Source of the DNA: Salipiger abyssi
Lineage (GTDB): Bacteria; Pseudomonadota; Alphaproteobacteria; Rhodobacterales; Rhodobacteraceae
Assembly (NCBI RefSeq): GCF_017311415.1
Contig: NZ_JAEKIS010000004.1
Span: 186,001-250,000 of the forward strand
Length of the DNA stretch: 64,000 nucleotides
Direction: 5' to 3'
The position numbers and the translations under genes are program-made. Below are positions 26,842 to 35,248 of this stretch, piece after piece. The first letter of the stretch is position 1. Every line of letters begins with the position of its first letter. The notes under the pieces were generated by a model. The model was not told where the DNA came from. It ran no database searches and was given only the letters and a program-made list of their open reading frames with translations.

Positions 26842-27642
26842 TCATCCGCGCCACCGTCGCACCCGCCGTTCCCAGGGCTGCAACACCAGCCATTCCACCG
26901 CCAGCATCACCGCGATGAAGGAAAACGCATAGACCAGCACCATGCCCACGTCGAAGAGCTGGAAATAGAGATGGATCTGAAACCCCACCCCGTTCGAGCG
27001 CCCGAGGAACTCCACCACCAGCACGATCTTCCAGATCACCGCCACGCCGGAGCGCGCGGCGGCGGTGATGAAGGGCGCGAGCTGCGGCAGCACCACATGG
27101 CGCATGCGCCGGAGCCGGGGCATGCGGTAGACCCCGGTCATGTCGTCGAGCCCGGGATCGAGCGCCCTTGCCCCCTCGCGGATCACCGTGGCGACATTGG
27201 GGATCTTGTTCAGCGTCACCGCAACGATGGCGGCGGTCTCGTTGAGACCGATCCAGAGGTAACAGAGCACGATCAGCACCAGCGCCGGCAGGTTGAGAAA
27301 GATCACCAGCCAGGGATCGAGCCAGCGGTCGACGGCGGGAAACCGCCCCATCACCAGCCCCAGCGCGATCCCCAGGCTCATCGCCAGCACAAAGGCCCAG
27401 AGCACCCGCGTCAGCGTCCATCCAAGGTGGAACAGCAGCTCGCCGGAGCGCAGCGCCTGCGCGAAGGGCTGCACCAGCGCCCAGGGCTGCGGCAGGATCT
27501 GCGGATCGGCGGTCAGCGCCGCCGCAACGATCCAGATCAGCGCCAGCAGCGCCAGCGAAACAATGGTCACCGCAATGCGCCCGGGCGCATGCGTCCGGGC
27601 GGCGGCGGCACCGCGCCAGCGCTCTGCCGTGTCGTTCGGCAC
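26842..27642 (-). CDS. SsuC/TauC-type ABC transporter permease (orphan)
   Basis: A GTG start at 27642 follows GGGGAGGAA and gives 266 residues (MPNDTAERWRG). Six membrane segments and a permease EAA loop (DMTGVYRMPRLRRMRHVVLP) match the nitrate/sulfonate/taurine permease family. It lacks the usual neighbours, an SsuB-type ATPase and an SsuA-type binding protein; the ATPase downstream belongs to the exporter subfamily instead. It may use subunits encoded elsewhere or be left from a broken operon. A repeat element lies right after its stop. Confidence 0.85.
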   Translation of the reverse strand: MPNDTAERWRGAAAARTHAPGRIAVTIVSLALLALIWIVAAALTADPQILPQPWALVQPFAQALRSGELLFHLGWTLTRVLWAFVLAMSLGIALGLVMGRFPAVDRWLDPWLVIFLNLPALVLIVLCYLWIGLNETAAIVAVTLNKIPNVATVIREGARALDPGLDDMTGVYRMPRLRRMRHVVLPQLAPFITAAARSGVAVIWKIVLVVEFLGRSNGVGFQIHLYFQLFDVGMVLVYAFSFIAVMLAVEWLVLQPWERRVRRWRG

Positions 27643-27760
27643 GAAATTCCTCCCCTTCCTCGCAGGGAAGGGTGACCGCAGACGCGGCGCGCGTCAATTG
27701 CTCCTAAGGGAGGAGACGGCAGACGTTACGTCGGCCAGGGCAGACGCCCTGCGGGGCCGT

Positions 27761-27964
27761 TCAGACCTCGCGTTCGCCAGGCCGCACCGCCCGGCATTTC
27801 CAGCCGGAGACGGTGAAGGCCGGATGCGTCTCGGCCCATTTCGCCAGTTCGGGCTGTGCCCCCATCAGGCAGGTCATCTGCGAGATGTCGGTGTAAAGCA
27901 GGCTGCGTTCCTGGCACTGATCTGGCGCCGTGGCCAGACAGGCCACAAAAATTAGCTCAATCAT
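27761..27964 (-). CDS. Small conserved-type hypothetical protein with four cysteines
   Basis: This 67-residue protein starts MIELIFVACLATAPDQC and has four cysteines (in VACL, DQCQER, MTCLMG and WKCRA), with a short hydrophobic N-terminus. Short proteins with the same layout, including a MGAQPELAKW stretch and a terminal WKC, are in my recollection frequent in Rhodobacteraceae, but I cannot search. Function unknown; the hydrophobic start and paired cysteines are compatible with export and disulfides. It stands alone between the orphan permease and the divergent two-component system. Confidence 0.65.
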   Translation of the reverse strand: MIELIFVACLATAPDQCQERSLLYTDISQMTCLMGAQPELAKWAETHPAFTVSGWKCRAVRPGEREV

Positions 27965-28045
27965 GTTTGCCTCGTGTCATCGGACGGGTGCCCGGACAGG
28001 GTCTCAACAAATTCCCGAAAAAAGGGTCAACAGAAATGTCACTTT

Positions 28046-28062
28046 ATGCTGCAATGCAGCAT
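28046..28062. promoter_or_regulatory. 17-bp palindrome upstream of the histidine kinase gene
   Basis: ATGCTGC-AAT-GCAGCAT is a perfect 7-bp dyad centred 59 nt before the kinase ATG, within an AT-rich stretch likely to hold the promoter. It could be the binding site of the linked response regulator or the start of a small hairpin in the leader. Confidence 0.45.
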
Positions 28063-28112
28063 TTCGATAAAGGTTTTGCCTCCGGACACCATACATGACC
28101 AAATATTGAGCG

Positions 28113-29711
28113 ATGAATAAAGACAGCGCTCCTGACCGATCCCGCAGCGGCCTGTCGCTCAAGGCCCGTCTCGGGCTGGGCGCAGGACTGCTGGGGCTTG
28201 CCACGCTGCTGACGGCGGCAATGCTGGTGACCGGCATGGCGCGGGTGTCGCAGCGGCTCGACACGGCACTCGCCGCCGAAACGCGGCTGGAGCAGTATTC
28301 CGCGCTTTCCACCCAGGTCTCGACCTTCATCGTCGTCGCCGCCGAGGCCATCCAGCGCGGCCTGCCCCCCGAGACCCGCGCCGAGCGGATCGACGGTATC
28401 GCGGCGACGCTCGACCGCAGCTTTGTCATGCTGCACGCCGGTCTCGACGCCGAGGTGGCCGAAGCGCAGGGGCTCGACGAACAGAGCCGGCGGGCGACGC
28501 AGTCGCTGGGCCTTGCCCGGATGCAGGCGCTGTTCCGCTCCACCCGTGACGGGCTGGTCTCCGACACCCGAGACCGCGACCGGCTGCGCGCCCATCTCGA
28601 CACCTTCGCCTCGGGATTCGAGCCGCTGCTGGCCGGAGCGGTCAACGAGGAGAAGCGGCTCCGCGCCGGCATCCTCGCCGGGATCGAGGATCTGCGCCGC
28701 AGCCTGACGCTGGCTGCCATCGCCATCGGCCTTGCGGCGCTGGCGCTCTGCGCGGGGGTCTATTTCGGCCTGATCCGCCCGCAATTCCGCCGGCTCGACG
28801 CGCTGCGCGATGCCGCCCGCCGGATCGGGCGCGAGGAGTTCGACATCGCACTGCCCGCCGGGCCGCGCGACGAGATCGGCGCGCTTTCCGCCGAGACCGC
28901 CCGCATGGCGCAGGCGCTGGCGGCGCGCGCCGAGGCGGTGGCGCGGGACCGCGCGCAGCTTGGCGAGATCATCCGCCAGCGCACCGAGGCGCTAAGCGCC
29001 GCCAATGCCCGGCTCGAACGCACCGACGAGGACCGCCGCCGCTTCTTTGCCGATATCAGCCACGAGCTGCGCACGCCGCTGACGGTGATCCTGATGGAGG
29101 CGCAGCTCGGACGGCAGGGCGGCGTCCCGGAACCGGCCTTCGCCACCATCGAGGCACGGGCGCAGCGCCTCAACCGGCGTATCGACGATCTGCTGCGCAT
29201 TGCCCGCTCGGAAACCGGCCAGCTCGCGCTGGAGACCGCGCCGGTGGCGCTGGCCGATCTGCTGGCGGAGGCGGAGGCCGAAACCCGCGCGGAGCTCTCT
29301 AATGCGGGCATGGCGCTGGAGGCGCCGGACGCCGCGCCGCTCACCGTCACCGGCGATCGCAACTGGCTGCGTCAGGTGGTGGTGGGGCTGATCCGCAACG
29401 CCATCCGCCACGCCCGCGCCGGCGTCAGGTTGCGGCTGGAGCTGCGCGAAGAGGGGGCGTTTGGCGAGATCGTTCTCACCGATAACGGCCCCGGCATCGC
29501 GGCAGAGGATCAGGCGCGGATCTTCGACCGCTTCGCACAAGGCGGCGGCGGCAATGCGCAGGGTTTCGGCCTCGGGCTGGCACTGGCGCGCTGGGTGATC
29601 GAGGAGCAGGGCGGCAGTATCGCGCTGCAAAGCCCACTGCCCCGTGACACGGCGCTCGGTGACGCACCCGGGACGAAGATCTCGGTTCGCCTGCCACTGG
29701 ATCAGAGATAG
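28113..29711 (+). CDS. Sensor histidine kinase with periplasmic domain and HAMP
   Basis: This 532-residue inner-membrane protein has membrane helices at about residues 20-41 and 200-221 around an all-helical periplasmic sensor, a HAMP linker (about 222-275), a short coiled coil, the H-box FFADISHELRTPLTV with phospho-acceptor His317, an N-box LIRNAIRHA, and G-boxes DNGPGI and GFGLGLALARW. It phosphorylates the OmpR-type regulator encoded 9 nt downstream. The layout and the neighbouring PQQ-type exporter recall the FlhS/FlhR pair controlling methanol and formaldehyde oxidation in Paracoccus; this link is a guess from context. Confidence 0.9.
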   Translation: MNKDSAPDRSRSGLSLKARLGLGAGLLGLATLLTAAMLVTGMARVSQRLDTALAAETRLEQYSALSTQVSTFIVVAAEAIQRGLPPETRAERIDGIAATLDRSFVMLHAGLDAEVAEAQGLDEQSRRATQSLGLARMQALFRSTRDGLVSDTRDRDRLRAHLDTFASGFEPLLAGAVNEEKRLRAGILAGIEDLRRSLTLAAIAIGLAALALCAGVYFGLIRPQFRRLDALRDAARRIGREEFDIALPAGPRDEIGALSAETARMAQALAARAEAVARDRAQLGEIIRQRTEALSAANARLERTDEDRRRFFADISHELRTPLTVILMEAQLGRQGGVPEPAFATIEARAQRLNRRIDDLLRIARSETGQLALETAPVALADLLAEAEAETRAELSNAGMALEAPDAAPLTVTGDRNWLRQVVVGLIRNAIRHARAGVRLRLELREEGAFGEIVLTDNGPGIAAEDQARIFDRFAQGGGGNAQGFGLGLALARWVIEEQGGSIALQSPLPRDTALGDAPGTKISVRLPLDQR

Positions 29712-29720
29712 GATCGGGCC

Positions 29721-30401
29721 ATGAGCATGCAGACGCGGCTTTTGGTGGTCGATGACGACCCGGAAATCTGCTCGGCCCTCGCGCGGGGGCTGGCGCTGCA
29801 TGGCTATGTCGTCGAGACCCGCAACCGCGCCGAGACCGCGCGGGCGGATCTGACCGGCGGCGGGTTCGACGCCGCCGTTATCGACGTGATGCTCGGCGCC
29901 GACAGCGGCATTGCCCTCGTGCGCGACGCCCGCGCCGCCGGGGCGCAGCTGCCCATCGTCATGCTCTCGGCTTTGTCGGAGGTGGAGCACCGCGCCGCCG
30001 GGCTCGAGGCGGGCGCCGACGATTACGTGGTGAAACCCTTCTCCTTCGACGAGCTGGCCGCCCGGCTGCGGGTGCAGGAACGCCGCTCCGCCGCGCTGCG
30101 CCCGGCACCGGCGCGGCTCTCGCACAGTGCCCGGCGCCTCTCCGGCCCCAGCCGCGCCGTGACACTGACCGACCGCGAATATGCGCTGCTGACCCTGCTG
30201 GCCGATCACGCCGGCACCCCCCTGCCCCGGAGCGAGATCTTTGACACACTCTGGGCCGGGGAGTCGCGTTCGGAAAACGTGGTCGACGTCTATATCGGCT
30301 ATCTGCGCAAAAAACTGAAACCGGCCTCGGATTTCGGCTTCGAGATCGCCACCGTGCGGCACAGGGGCTTCTGCCTCGACGGCACACCGCCGCAGCGCTG
30401 A
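29721..30401 (+). CDS. OmpR-family response regulator
   Basis: This 226-residue protein has a receiver domain with acidic residues Asp11-13 (VVDDDPE), phospho-acceptor Asp55 (AAVIDVML), Ser83 and Lys105 (VVKPFSF), followed by a winged-helix domain of the OmpR/PhoB type from about residue 130 (LTDREYALLTLLADH, SENVVDVYIGYLRKKLK, VRHRGFCL). It is the cytoplasmic partner of the upstream kinase. A 17-bp palindrome before the kinase gene could be its autoregulatory target. Confidence 0.92.
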   Translation: MSMQTRLLVVDDDPEICSALARGLALHGYVVETRNRAETARADLTGGGFDAAVIDVMLGADSGIALVRDARAAGAQLPIVMLSALSEVEHRAAGLEAGADDYVVKPFSFDELAARLRVQERRSAALRPAPARLSHSARRLSGPSRAVTLTDREYALLTLLADHAGTPLPRSEIFDTLWAGESRSENVVDVYIGYLRKKLKPASDFGFEIATVRHRGFCLDGTPPQR

Positions 30402-30473
30402 GCCACGAAGCGCTTGCACCCCCCGGCGTTTCCGCCATTTTGGCACAAAGCCAGGGCAGCAACGGAGCGCGCG

Positions 30474-30953
30474 ATGGACCCCCGCCAGTTGGAGATGACG
30501 GTGCTGATGACGCCGGATATGGCGAATTTCAGCGGCAAGGTGCACGGCGGCGCGCTGCTCAACCTGCTCGACCGCGTCGCCTTTTCCTGCGCCTCGCGCT
30601 TCTCCGGGCGCTACGCGGTGACGCTGTCGGTCGATCAGGTGACCTTCAAGCAACCGATCAATGTGGGCGAGCTGGTCACCTTCCGCGCCAGCGTCAACCA
30701 TGCCGGGCGGACCTCGATGGAAATCGGCATCCGCGTCGAGGCCGAGGACATCCGCAAGGGCACCCGGCGGCACACCAATTCGTGCTATTTCACCATGGTG
30801 GCGGTGGATGACGACGGCAAGCCCGCCGAGGTGCCCGAGCTGCGGATCCTCACCGAGACCGAGGCCAAGCGCAACCGCGCCGCCACGGTACGCCGCGACC
30901 TGCGCAAACGCTTTTCCGAAGAGCTGAAACAGGCCGCCAAGGGCGAACTCTAG
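30474..30953 (+). CDS. Acyl-CoA thioesterase, hotdog fold (YciA-like)
   Basis: The ATG at 30474 (MDPRQLEMTVLMTP) gives 159 residues; the 20 codons upstream in the same frame look non-coding. The GKVHGGALLNLLDRVAF segment with the HGG turn and catalytic-type Asp33 is typical of YciA/ACOT hotdog thioesterases, and SVDQVTFKQPINVGELVTF is a second family stretch. It hydrolyses acyl-CoA thioesters in the cytoplasm. It follows the response regulator by 72 nt on the same strand but appears functionally independent. It converges with the flavin monooxygenase gene. Confidence 0.9.
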   Translation: MDPRQLEMTVLMTPDMANFSGKVHGGALLNLLDRVAFSCASRFSGRYAVTLSVDQVTFKQPINVGELVTFRASVNHAGRTSMEIGIRVEAEDIRKGTRRHTNSCYFTMVAVDDDGKPAEVPELRILTETEAKRNRAATVRRDLRKRFSEELKQAAKGEL

Positions 30954-30979
30954 CGCGCCCGCCGCCGCGATACTGCGCG

Positions 30980-32152
30980 CTACCAGGAATGCGCGCGATC
31001 GCGCGGATGCACACGGACGTCCGCCGCTTCGAGCAGATCGAAGACCGGGCCGAGACGGGCAATCTCCGCCTCGGACCAGACCGGCATACGAAAGATCACA
31101 CCCTTGAGCCCGTGATCTCGATAAGCCGCGATCAGTTGATCGGCGACCTCTTGCGGCGTGCCGACGAAATTCGGGAACTTCACAGGGTTCTTCTTTTCCG
31201 CGCGCAGCTTGCCGATCTGCGTGCTCCAGGTCTTGCCCGCGCCGGTCTCGGCAAAGCTGTTCATCAGATCGTCGAACAGCGCCCGCGCTTCGCCCGGCGC
31301 GTCGCGCACAAAGACATCGGCGACCATCAGGATTTCCGGCGCACTGTCCCGGCCCGCATCGGCGGCCTTTTCCGCCAGATCGGCGGCAACGGAGGGGATC
31401 GCCGAGATTTCAGTGGGCGAGGCGAAGAGATAGTCGCAATGCTGCACCGCGAAACGCTTGCCCCGGTCCGAGGCACCGGCGCAGACAAAGACGGGCCGTT
31501 CCGACGGATAAGGCCCCTTCAGCTTGCCATGCGCGCGGTGATATTTCCCCTCGAACTCCGTCCGCTTCGACGGATCCCATAGGCTCATGACGATCTCGAT
31601 CATCTCGTCGGTCGCGTCATACATATCGGCACTGTTCGGCAGATCCGCGTAGCCGAAGAGGCTCGCTTCGTAATCGCGATAGCCGTTGACGATGTTCCAG
31701 CCCCAGCGGCCGCCGCCGAGCCAGTCGTAATTCGCCGCGATGCGCGCGATCTGCGCCGGAGCGAAATAGGTGGTGTGCAGGGTCGAGAGCACACCGAGAT
31801 GCTCTGTCGCCATGAGCAGCGGCGCCGCCAGGATGGCGGCATGCAGGCCGGGGTCCTGAAAGCCGATCTTCGAGCCTTCTTCCGAACTCGGCGCATAACC
31901 GTCGCCGATCAGCACGAGATCCATGCCGATGCGATCGCAGGTGCGCGCCATGGCGATATGCTCGTTGAGGTCCAGAGGGTCGGGATTCATGTCGGCGATC
32001 CGCTGCGAGGGCAACTGCGTGCGGGCGCCCGGCCAGAACACGCCGAAGCGCATCTTGCCGTCGCTCCAGTCACGCGGTTTGCGTTGGCCCGGCGCGGCAG
32101 GCGAGATCGGAGAGACGGTTTCGGTCTGTGTCATCGCATCCTCGGCTGACAT
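30980..32152 (-). CDS. LLM class flavin-dependent monooxygenase
   Basis: This 390-residue luciferase-like protein contains GGGRWGWNIVNGYRDYEASLFG, typical of the SfnG/RutA/nitrilotriacetate-monooxygenase side of the family, and VFVCAGASDRGKRFAVQHCDY later (both read in parts). A TIM-barrel FMN enzyme needing an external flavin reductase is expected. The ATG at 32152 is used, with an internal ATG at residue 7 as alternative. It lies 162 nt downstream of the second ABC operon in the same direction, repeating the importer-plus-LLM pairing seen around 10 kb. Cleavage of a C-N or C-S bond in the imported compound is the likely role. Confidence 0.9.
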   Translation of the reverse strand: MSAEDAMTQTETVSPISPAAPGQRKPRDWSDGKMRFGVFWPGARTQLPSQRIADMNPDPLDLNEHIAMARTCDRIGMDLVLIGDGYAPSSEEGSKIGFQDPGLHAAILAAPLLMATEHLGVLSTLHTTYFAPAQIARIAANYDWLGGGRWGWNIVNGYRDYEASLFGYADLPNSADMYDATDEMIEIVMSLWDPSKRTEFEGKYHRAHGKLKGPYPSERPVFVCAGASDRGKRFAVQHCDYLFASPTEISAIPSVAADLAEKAADAGRDSAPEILMVADVFVRDAPGEARALFDDLMNSFAETGAGKTWSTQIGKLRAEKKNPVKFPNFVGTPQEVADQLIAAYRDHGLKGVIFRMPVWSEAEIARLGPVFDLLEAADVRVHPRDRAHSW

Positions 32153-32180
32153 GGTTCGAAAGGTTTCCAGTAGGATGAGG

Positions 32181-32223
32181 TCACGCTATGGCGTGAAATT
32201 ATTTTTGTCAATTTGTAAGACAA
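32181..32223. promoter_or_regulatory. Two palindromes upstream of the second LLM monooxygenase gene
   Basis: TCACGC-TATG-GCGTGA (32181-32196) is a perfect 6-bp dyad 29 nt upstream of the start. Next to it, TTGTC-AATTTGTAA-GACAA (32205-32223) is another dyad in an AT-rich stretch. They suggest a promoter for the monooxygenase separate from the ABC operon; the TTGTCA box recurs before the ABC binding-protein gene. Confidence 0.4.
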
Positions 32224-32314
32224 TCTGTTCATTTAGAGTCCCACCCTTTGCGGCACACAGCTGCCTAACTGCCCAGACAAGCGGCACCGGTCCCGGCGGG
32301 CGGCGCCGAGCCGT

Positions 32315-33331
32315 TTATTCTGCGAGGAAGCAGGCCGCCGATTGCCCCGGCCAGTCAGCACGCAGCGGCGGCTCCGCTTTTGCACAGTCCGCCTGCGCCA
32401 TGGTGCAGCGGGTCCGGAAGCGGCAGCCCGAGGGCATGTTGCCGGGGTTCGGCGGCTCGCCTTCGAGCTGGAAATCATCGGTCACCCGACGCCCGCCCAC
32501 TGTTGGCACCGCAGAGAGCAACGAGCGCGTATAGGGATGTTTCGGGTTGCTGAAGATGATTTCTGTATCGCCGATCTCTACCACCTTGCCGAGATACATC
32601 ACCGCGACCCGGTCGCAGATCATCCGCACGATGGACAGATCGTGCGAGATGAACAGATAGGTCAGGTCGAATTTCCGCTTGAGATCCATGAACAGGGTCA
32701 GGATCGTCGCCTGCACCGACAGATCGAGCCCCGAGGTCGGCTCATCAAGAATGATCAGCGAGGGGTTCAGCGTCAGCACCCGCGCCAGCCCGACGCGGCG
32801 CTGCTGGCCGCCCGAGATCTCGTGCGGGTAAAGATCGAGATGGGTCTCCGGCAGGTTGACCGCGCGCATCATCTCGCTGACCCGCTCGGCGCGCTGGTCG
32901 CGGTCAAGCTCGGGCTGGTGGATAATCATCGGCTCGTGCAGCGAGCGCCGGATCTTCCAGCGCGGATCCAGCGAGGCGCCGGGATCCTGATAGGCGTATT
33001 GCAGGTGCCGGCGCAGCTTGCGCGCCTGGCCGGGATCGTAATTCGCGGTGCTGCGCCCTTCGAAGATCGTATCGCCGTCGCTGGGCTGGTGGATGCCCAT
33101 GATGGTCTTGCCCAGCGTCGATTTCCCGCAACCGGACTCGCCGACCACGCCGAGGATCTCGCCTTTGGCAACACGGAACGACACGTCGTCCACCGCCTTG
33201 AGCCAGCCTTTGCGCCGGCCCCAGGCGTTTCGGATGGGGAAGTACTTTCTGAGCGACAGCACATCGAGAATGGGCTTCGCGGTCTCCGGGCGGTCGGTTG
33301 CGACGCGCGAAATCGGGGGCTCAAGCGTCAT
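32315..33331 (-). CDS. Peptide-type ABC transporter ATP-binding protein (OppF/DppF class)
   Basis: The ATG with complement 33329-33331 (MTLEPPISRV), overlapping the previous ATPase by 4 nt, gives 338 residues. Walker A GESGCGKST, signature ISGGQQRRVGLARVL, Walker B LIILDEPTSGLD and H-loop LFISHD are present. The C-terminal extension carries the Cys motif GCRFRTRCTMAQADC that can ligate an iron-sulfur cluster in Dpp-type ATPases. It is the last transporter subunit of the second peptide-type importer. Confidence 0.93.
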   Translation of the reverse strand: MTLEPPISRVATDRPETAKPILDVLSLRKYFPIRNAWGRRKGWLKAVDDVSFRVAKGEILGVVGESGCGKSTLGKTIMGIHQPSDGDTIFEGRSTANYDPGQARKLRRHLQYAYQDPGASLDPRWKIRRSLHEPMIIHQPELDRDQRAERVSEMMRAVNLPETHLDLYPHEISGGQQRRVGLARVLTLNPSLIILDEPTSGLDLSVQATILTLFMDLKRKFDLTYLFISHDLSIVRMICDRVAVMYLGKVVEIGDTEIIFSNPKHPYTRSLLSAVPTVGGRRVTDDFQLEGEPPNPGNMPSGCRFRTRCTMAQADCAKAEPPLRADWPGQSAACFLAE

Positions 33332-34380
33332 GTCACGGCCTCCTTCAGAAATTGCGTTCCAAGCGGATGATGGCAGCGCACCGCGTGCCCGGACCCGAGC
33401 GCCGTCACGCCGGGCCTTGTTGTGCGGCAGGCGTCGCTTGCAAGATCGCAGCGCGGGTGGAACCGGCAGCCGCCGGGCGGCGAAACGAAACCGGGGATAT
33501 TGCCCGGAATGCCTTGCAGCCCGCCTTCGGCCCCCGGCAGGCTGGCCAGCAGCCGGTCGGTGTAGGGGTGGTTCGGGCGCGCGAAGAAATCGGCGCTGCC
33601 CGCCACCTCCACATCCTGCCCCGCATACATCACCATGATGCGGTCGCAGATCTCCCACGCGGTGCCGAGGTCGTGGGTGGTGAACAGCACCGCCACGTTG
33701 CGCTCTGCCGCGAGGGCCTTCAAAAGCTTCAGGATCTGCGCCTGAATGGTCACATCGAGCGCCGTCGTCGGCTCATCGGCGATGATCAGCTCGGGTTCGG
33801 TCAGCAGCGCCATGGCGATCATCAGCCGTTGCCGCTGCCCGCCGCTGACCTCATGCGGATACTTTCTGAGGATCGCCTCGGGCTGCGGCAGTTGAACCGC
33901 GCTCAGCATCTCCATCACCCGCTCCGCGTCGCGCCTGCGGCGCGCCCGGCCGTAACGGCTGCTGAGGATGGTCCGCGCGGCGGCCTGCGCATCGGTGATC
34001 TCCGGCGATTTCCACTTCATCAATTCCATGAACTGGTCGCCGATGCTGAACACCGGGCTGAACGAGCTGAAGGGATCCTGCGGGACGAAGGAGATCCTCC
34101 GCCCGCGCAGCACCCGCGCCAGATAGGCCTCATTCCGCTCCAGCAGATTTTCCCCGTCGAAGAGGATCGTTCCATCGGTGATCCGCGCCGCGTTTTTCGG
34201 CAGGATGCCAAGCACCGATCGCGCCAGCGTGGATTTCCCGCAGCCCGACTCGCCGACCAGGCCCAGGATCTCGCCCCGGCCGATGGTCAGGTTGACCCCG
34301 TCCAGTACCTTGGCGCTGCCGGCCTCGGTCTGGAAGCTGACCTTCAGGTCGCTGACCCGAAGCAATGTATCACCTGTCAT
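33328..34380 (-). CDS. Peptide-type ABC transporter ATP-binding protein (OppD/DppD class)
   Basis: The ATG with complement 34378-34380 (MTGDTLLRVSD) gives 350 residues and an 11-nt overlap with the permease gene upstream. Walker A GESGCGKST, signature VSGGQRQRLMIAM, Walker B LIIADEPTTALD and the H-loop VLFTTHD are intact. The C-terminal motif GCRFHPRCDLASDAC is present. It pairs with the next ATPase to drive the OppB/OppC-like permeases. Length is slightly above average because of an insert between Walker A and the signature (SSRYGRARRRRDAERV). Confidence 0.93.
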   Translation of the reverse strand: MTGDTLLRVSDLKVSFQTEAGSAKVLDGVNLTIGRGEILGLVGESGCGKSTLARSVLGILPKNAARITDGTILFDGENLLERNEAYLARVLRGRRISFVPQDPFSSFSPVFSIGDQFMELMKWKSPEITDAQAAARTILSSRYGRARRRRDAERVMEMLSAVQLPQPEAILRKYPHEVSGGQRQRLMIAMALLTEPELIIADEPTTALDVTIQAQILKLLKALAAERNVAVLFTTHDLGTAWEICDRIMVMYAGQDVEVAGSADFFARPNHPYTDRLLASLPGAEGGLQGIPGNIPGFVSPPGGCRFHPRCDLASDACRTTRPGVTALGSGHAVRCHHPLGTQFLKEAVT

Positions 34381-35248
34381 TGGATTTGCTCCGGCGGATC
34401 CGCGGATCGAGAATGTCGCGCAGCCCGTCACCCAGAAGGTTGAAGCCCATCACGACCATGAAGATGGCAAGGCCCGGGAAGGTCGCGTACCACCACGCAT
34501 TGGGCAGGTACTGACGCGACTCGGCGATGGTGCGCCCCCATTCGGGCGAGGGCGCGGGCGGCCCGAGCCCCAGAAAACCCAGCACGGCGGCGGTGAGGAT
34601 GGTGCTGCCCATGCCCAGAGTGGTCCGCACAATGATACCTGAGCTGATATTGGGCAGGATATGCAGCACGATCACGCGGAAGGGCGAGGCGCCGAGCGCG
34701 ACCGAGGCCTCGACAAAGGTCTCGTTCTTGCAGGCGCGCGTCTCGGCATAGACCAGCCGCGTCCAGAACGGCCAGTAGGTGAGTGAGAGCGCCAGGATCA
34801 CGTTCTCGATCGCCGGGCCCAGCGTCTGGGCGATGGCGATCGCCAGCACGATCTGCGGCACCGCGAGGAAGATGTCCGAGACCCGCATGAGTAGATCGCT
34901 GAACCATCCGTTATAGTAGCCCGCGAGCAGGCCGATTGGCACGCCGATCAGCACCGAAAGCCCCACCGAGATGACCGCGATGGTGATGGTGATGCGGGCG
35001 CCGAAGAGGATGCGGCTGAAGATGTCGCTGCCCATACGGTCGGTGCCAAAGAAATGCGCGAGGCTCGGCCCCTGGAGCCGGTCCGCCGGGTGAAAGGTGC
35101 TCACATCGCCGGGATGGGTGGCGAGTACCCCGGCAAAGATCGCGACCAGCACCAGCGCCGTGATGATGACGAGCCCGACGAGCGCAACCTTGTCTTCGAA
35201 GAACTTGCGCAGAATGAAGCGTATGGTTTCCACTGCGGGGATCCTCAC
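34370..35248 (-). CDS. Peptide-type ABC transporter permease (OppC/DppC class)
   Basis: A GTG at 35248 overlapping the OppB stop gives 292 residues. The HFFGTDRMGSDIFSRILFGAR segment (read in parts) is the OppC/DppC hallmark, followed by membrane helices and the EAA loop around FVEASVALGASPFRVIVLH. It is an inner-membrane pore subunit, cotranslated with its partner OppB and the downstream ATPase. Nothing unusual is seen. Confidence 0.93.
   Translation of the reverse strand: MRIPAVETIRFILRKFFEDKVALVGLVIITALVLVAIFAGVLATHPGDVSTFHPADRLQGPSLAHFFGTDRMGSDIFSRILFGARITITIAVISVGLSVLIGVPIGLLAGYYNGWFSDLLMRVSDIFLAVPQIVLAIAIAQTLGPAIENVILALSLTYWPFWTRLVYAETRACKNETFVEASVALGASPFRVIVLHILPNISSGIIVRTTLGMGSTILTAAVLGFLGLGPPAPSPEWGRTIAESRQYLPNAWWYATFPGLAIFMVVMGFNLLGDGLRDILDPRIRRSKSNDR

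Noticed and set aside
27726-27917. Alternative 63-residue frame overlapping the small Cys protein.
   Set aside because: The frame at 27761-27964 has the more natural hydrophobic start and regular cysteines.
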